Shown: positions 14,330-16,008 of the stretch, in pieces
How positions within the stretch are numbered: the stretch's first letter is position 1
Layout: every line of letters starts with the position of its first letter
Assembly: GCA_030642545.1 (NCBI GenBank)
Contig: DAOWNP010000018.1
Span: forward strand, 1 to 16,008
Origin: Desulfobacteraceae bacterium
GTDB lineage: Bacteria; Desulfobacterota; Desulfobacteria; Desulfobacterales; DAOWNP01
Length of the DNA: 16,008 nt
Direction: 5' to 3'
Translations under genes and position numbers: made by a program
Notes under the pieces: generated by a model
What the model saw: the letters and a program-made list of their open reading frames with translations, nothing else
Databases searched by the model: none
What the model was told of the DNA's origin: nothing

Positions 14330-15913
14330 ATGAGAGTTTTGGTAAGTGATAATCTCGGTGAAATTGGGATTAAAATGTTTGAAGATGAGGAAGGGATAGA
14401 AGTTGATGTAAAAACAGGTCTTTCAGCAGAAGAGCAAAAAGCTATTATAGGTGATTATGATGGTCTGGTAATAAGAAGTGCTACAAAGGTTACTGAAGAT
14501 TTGCTTTCTGCTGCTACCTGTTTAAAAGTAATAGGCCGTGCAGGTATCGGGCTTGATAATGTTGATATCCCGGCTGCTACAAAACGTGGTATTATTGTTA
14601 TGAATACTCCAGATGGTAATGTTGTAACAACAGCCGAGCATGCTATAGCAATGATGCTTTCCTTAACCCGTAATATTCCGCAGGGAACATCTTCCATGAA
14701 AGATGGGAAATGGGATAAAAAAAAGCTTCAGGGAAGAGAAATTTTTAATAAAAAGCTTGGTGTAATAGGGTTTGGTAAAATAGGTTCTATTGTTGCTGAT
14801 CGTGCACGGGGACTTAAAATGCAGGTTCTTGTTTATGATCCAATGGTTACTTCAGATCGTATTGAAAAAGCAGGTTACAAAAGTGTATCATTAAAGGAAC
14901 TTTATCAACAGGCAGATTATATTACTATTCATGTTCCAAAGCTAAAAAGTACTGAAAAACTTTTAAACGAAGAAGCTTTTAACAGTATGAAAGATGATGT
15001 TATGATAATTAATTGTGCCAGAGGTGGTATAGTTGATGAAAAAGCTTTATATAATGCTATGGTTTCCGGTAAAGTAGCAGGAGCAGCTCTTGATGTTTTT
15101 GAAACAGAACCTCCAGGTCAAACTGATTTTATTGGTTTAAAACAATTAATTACTACTCCGCATCTTGGTGCTTCGACTCGTGAAGCTCAAACAAATGTAG
15201 CAATTGCTGTGGCAAGTCAGATTATTAAATGTCTTAAAGAGGGTACTGTTTTAAATGCTGTTAATGCTCCTTCTGTAACAGGAGAGCTTCTTGAAAAACT
15301 TAAACCCTTTTTATTTCTTGCAGATGGAATAGGTTCTCTTCAGTCTCAATTTTGTAAAGGACCTGTAAAGGAAATTGCAATTGAGTATGCAGGTAATTTT
15401 AAAGGTCTTGATCTTGAGCCGGTTACAATAGCTGTTATAAAAGGTGTGCTTTCTAATTTATACAGAGAAGAGGTTAATTCAGTTAATGCTCCTGTTATTG
15501 CAAAAGATATGGGTATTGATATAACAATAAAAAAGAGCGGTGAAATCTCTGATTATAATAATCTTATGACAGTAAAGGTTGTAACAGAGAAGGATGAAAA
15601 TATTATGGCAGGAACAATATTTGGTAAAAATGAACCAAGAATTGTTAAAATAAATAAATTTCGTCTTGAACTTATTCCCAAAAAAGGGAATTTTGCACTA
15701 ATTCATAATGTTGATAAACCTGGTGCTATAGGCAGTATAGGAGTAACGCTTGGTGAAAACAATATTAATATTGATAGAATGATGGTAGGACAGGAAGATG
15801 ATGGAGAAAGAAATATCATTTTTATAAGAACAGATACACCTATATCAGAAGATGTATTGAAAAAACTAACAGCATTACCATTAATTAAGTCTGTAAAACC
15901 TCTTGAGCTATAG
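14330..15913 (+). CDS. serA: D-3-phosphoglycerate dehydrogenase, long form
   Basis: This 527-residue cytosolic enzyme oxidises 3-phosphoglycerate to 3-phosphohydroxypyruvate, the first step of serine synthesis. The NAD motif is GFGKIG (residues 147-152). The catalytic residues have family spacing: R231 in CARGG, E260 in FETEPP, and H278 in TPHLGAST. After the catalytic core comes an intervening (ASB-type) domain at about 315-450 and an ACT domain at about 455-527 (FALIHNVDKPGAIGSIG), which usually senses serine as feedback inhibitor. This is the long form, as in Bacillus or Mycobacterium, not the shorter E. coli form. AGAGGA at 14319-14324 supports the ATG. It is monocistronic as far as seen, and an inverted repeat follows 4 bp after the stop codon. 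Confidence 0.96.
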   Translation: MRVLVSDNLGEIGIKMFEDEEGIEVDVKTGLSAEEQKAIIGDYDGLVIRSATKVTEDLLSAATCLKVIGRAGIGLDNVDIPAATKRGIIVMNTPDGNVVTTAEHAIAMMLSLTRNIPQGTSSMKDGKWDKKKLQGREIFNKKLGVIGFGKIGSIVADRARGLKMQVLVYDPMVTSDRIEKAGYKSVSLKELYQQADYITIHVPKLKSTEKLLNEEAFNSMKDDVMIINCARGGIVDEKALYNAMVSGKVAGAALDVFETEPPGQTDFIGLKQLITTPHLGASTREAQTNVAIAVASQIIKCLKEGTVLNAVNAPSVTGELLEKLKPFLFLADGIGSLQSQFCKGPVKEIAIEYAGNFKGLDLEPVTIAVIKGVLSNLYREEVNSVNAPVIAKDMGIDITIKKSGEISDYNNLMTVKVVTEKDENIMAGTIFGKNEPRIVKINKFRLELIPKKGNFALIHNVDKPGAIGSIGVTLGENNINIDRMMVGQEDDGERNIIFIRTDTPISEDVLKKLTALPLIKSVKPLEL

Positions 15914-15916
15914 ACC

Positions 15917-16008
15917 GTCACATAAATAATTTCACTGCGTTATCGGTCGGAGATATACGATTTTAGTATTATCTCTTCCCTCTGGCCTTGTGAAATTTAT
16001 TATATGAC
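15917..16008. repeat. Imperfect inverted repeat after serA, reaching the window edge
   Basis: The left arm GTCACATAAATAATTTCAC (15917-15935) matches the inverse of the right arm (15990-16008, ending TTATATGAC) at 16 of 19 positions. Inside it, AGATATAC and GTATTATCT can pair. The G+C content of the middle (TGCGTTATCGGTCGG) is above its surroundings. It looks like a palindromic intergenic element and may also end the serA transcript, although no T-run is present. It may extend beyond the window. Confidence 0.6.

Noticed and set aside
1..16008. CRISPR array, prophage, toxin-antitoxin pair or defence system
   Set aside because: No regularly spaced repeats, integrase, transposase, or recognisable toxin, nuclease or defence gene is present on either strand.

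Overview
The window is AT-rich chromosomal DNA with dense bacterial gene content and roughly two thirds A+T by eye. The mix of genes suggests an anaerobic, fatty-acid or acyl-CoA oxidising Desulfobacterota bacterium, close to Desulfobacterales. It includes a large acyl-CoA dehydrogenase with an extra C-terminal domain, a phasin-like protein coupled to an UbiB/AarF kinase, a PP-loop tRNA-thiolase-like protein with three conserved cysteines, and a rpmF-fabG-acpP-fabF cluster. This placement is inference from gene content, not a database match.

Layout. Positions 1-216 hold a comparatively GC-rich segment able to form stable hairpins, followed by a short-chain dehydrogenase gene on the plus strand (217-978). 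Positions 979-1755 carry no convincing gene but several inverted repeats, including a perfect 44-bp palindrome. From 5229 down to 1756 the minus strand carries a small lipoprotein gene and then the fatty-acid synthesis cluster rpmF, fabG, acpP and fabF. A consensus-like promoter and a palindromic operator candidate lie in front of rpmF. A repeat-bearing gap of about 455 bp separates acpP from fabF.

From 5445 the plus strand carries gltX, a tRNA-Gln(CUG) gene 50 bp behind it, the acyl-CoA dehydrogenase (7206-9050), and an apparent three-gene unit (9352-12387) of phasin-like protein, UbiB-family kinase and PP-loop enzyme, closed by a U-tract terminator near 12486-12523. Two minus-strand genes follow: a four-helix membrane protein and an outer-membrane beta-barrel with omptin-like layout. 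A plus-strand serA (14330-15913) comes next. The window ends on an imperfect inverted repeat.

How the genes fit together. Most are housekeeping genes for lipid synthesis (fabG/acpP/fabF), acyl-CoA oxidation (acyl-CoA dehydrogenase, perhaps the first SDR), glutamate/glutamine decoding (gltX, tRNA-Gln), tRNA sulfur modification (PP-loop protein) and serine biosynthesis (serA). The unusual content is mostly non-coding. Several families of inverted repeats resemble miniature mobile or REP-like elements, including one motif found six times in intergenic DNA. No CRISPR array, prophage, transposase gene or defence system is visible.
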